13,532 nt of DNA. Origin: UBA4729 sp039931245 (GTDB taxonomy: Bacteria > Patescibacteriota > Saccharimonadia > Saccharimonadales > UBA4665). This document shows, one piece after another, positions 13,527 to 13,532 of the stretch. The DNA is taken from NCBI GenBank assembly GCA_039931245.1, contig JBDTSH010000029.1, positions 1-13,532 on the forward strand. The letters are read 5' to 3'. A program made the translations under genes and the position numbers. The first letter of the stretch is position 1. The number at the start of each line of letters is the position of its first letter. The notes under the pieces are model-generated. The model worked only from the letters and a program-made list of their open reading frames with translations, ran no database searches and was not told the DNA's origin.

Positions 13527-13532
13527 CCCTTG

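Overview
The window is a gene-dense bacterial chromosome segment. It most resembles a Patescibacteria/CPR genome, probably Candidatus Saccharibacteria. The reasons are a compressed rpsB-tsf-frr neighbourhood without pyrH, uppS, cdsA or dxr, an EF-Ts of the short form (197 aa), a zinc-free (type B) L31, very short gene spacings, and an LCP-type envelope protein. Lineage is inferred from gene content and order, not from a database match. Two genes end in TGA, so UGA is read as stop here. That argues against the UGA-recoding CPR lineages (Gracilibacteria/Absconditabacteria).

Layout. (1) 1-47: a heptanucleotide tandem repeat at the window edge. (2) 113-2095, minus strand: two intramembrane proteases in tandem, an RseP/RIP-type site-2 protease followed 24 bp later by a CPBP-family (Rce1-like) protease. 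(3) 2245-2703, minus: an unrecognised membrane-anchored protein with a probable disulfide. (4) 2803-4978, minus: translation genes frr, tsf and rpsB, with a strong terminator between tsf and frr and a separate promoter for frr. (5) 4979-5325: an intergenic stretch with a 22-bp-period direct repeat and the rpsB leader. (6) 5326-6768, minus: a soluble HExxH zinc-metalloprotease-like protein of unknown role. (7) 6841-7101: a divergent intergenic region with a nested inverted repeat and a near-consensus promoter for rpmE. (8) 7102-9459, plus: rpmE (type B), a terminator, then prfA and prmC, the release factor and its methyltransferase. (9) 9460-9705: a convergent gap with a possible 15-codon reading frame, a nested stem-loop and a promoter-like element pointing into htrA antisense. 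(10) 9706-13485, minus: a three-gene envelope operon, LCP protein, polytopic membrane protein, then HtrA-like membrane-anchored serine protease, with an overlap or short gaps and one near-consensus promoter at the right edge.

Functionally the window combines translation factors (S2, EF-Ts, RRF, L31, RF1, PrmC) with cell-surface proteolysis and cell-wall assembly genes (RseP, CPBP protease, HtrA, LCP). A repeated promoter theme is a TATACT -10 box. At rseP and the LCP gene it sits so close to the start codon that the transcripts would be leaderless or nearly so, whereas rpsB, tsf, frr, rpmE, prmC and htrA carry ordinary Shine-Dalgarno sequences. I saw no rRNA, tRNA, CRISPR array, insertion sequence or phage gene.
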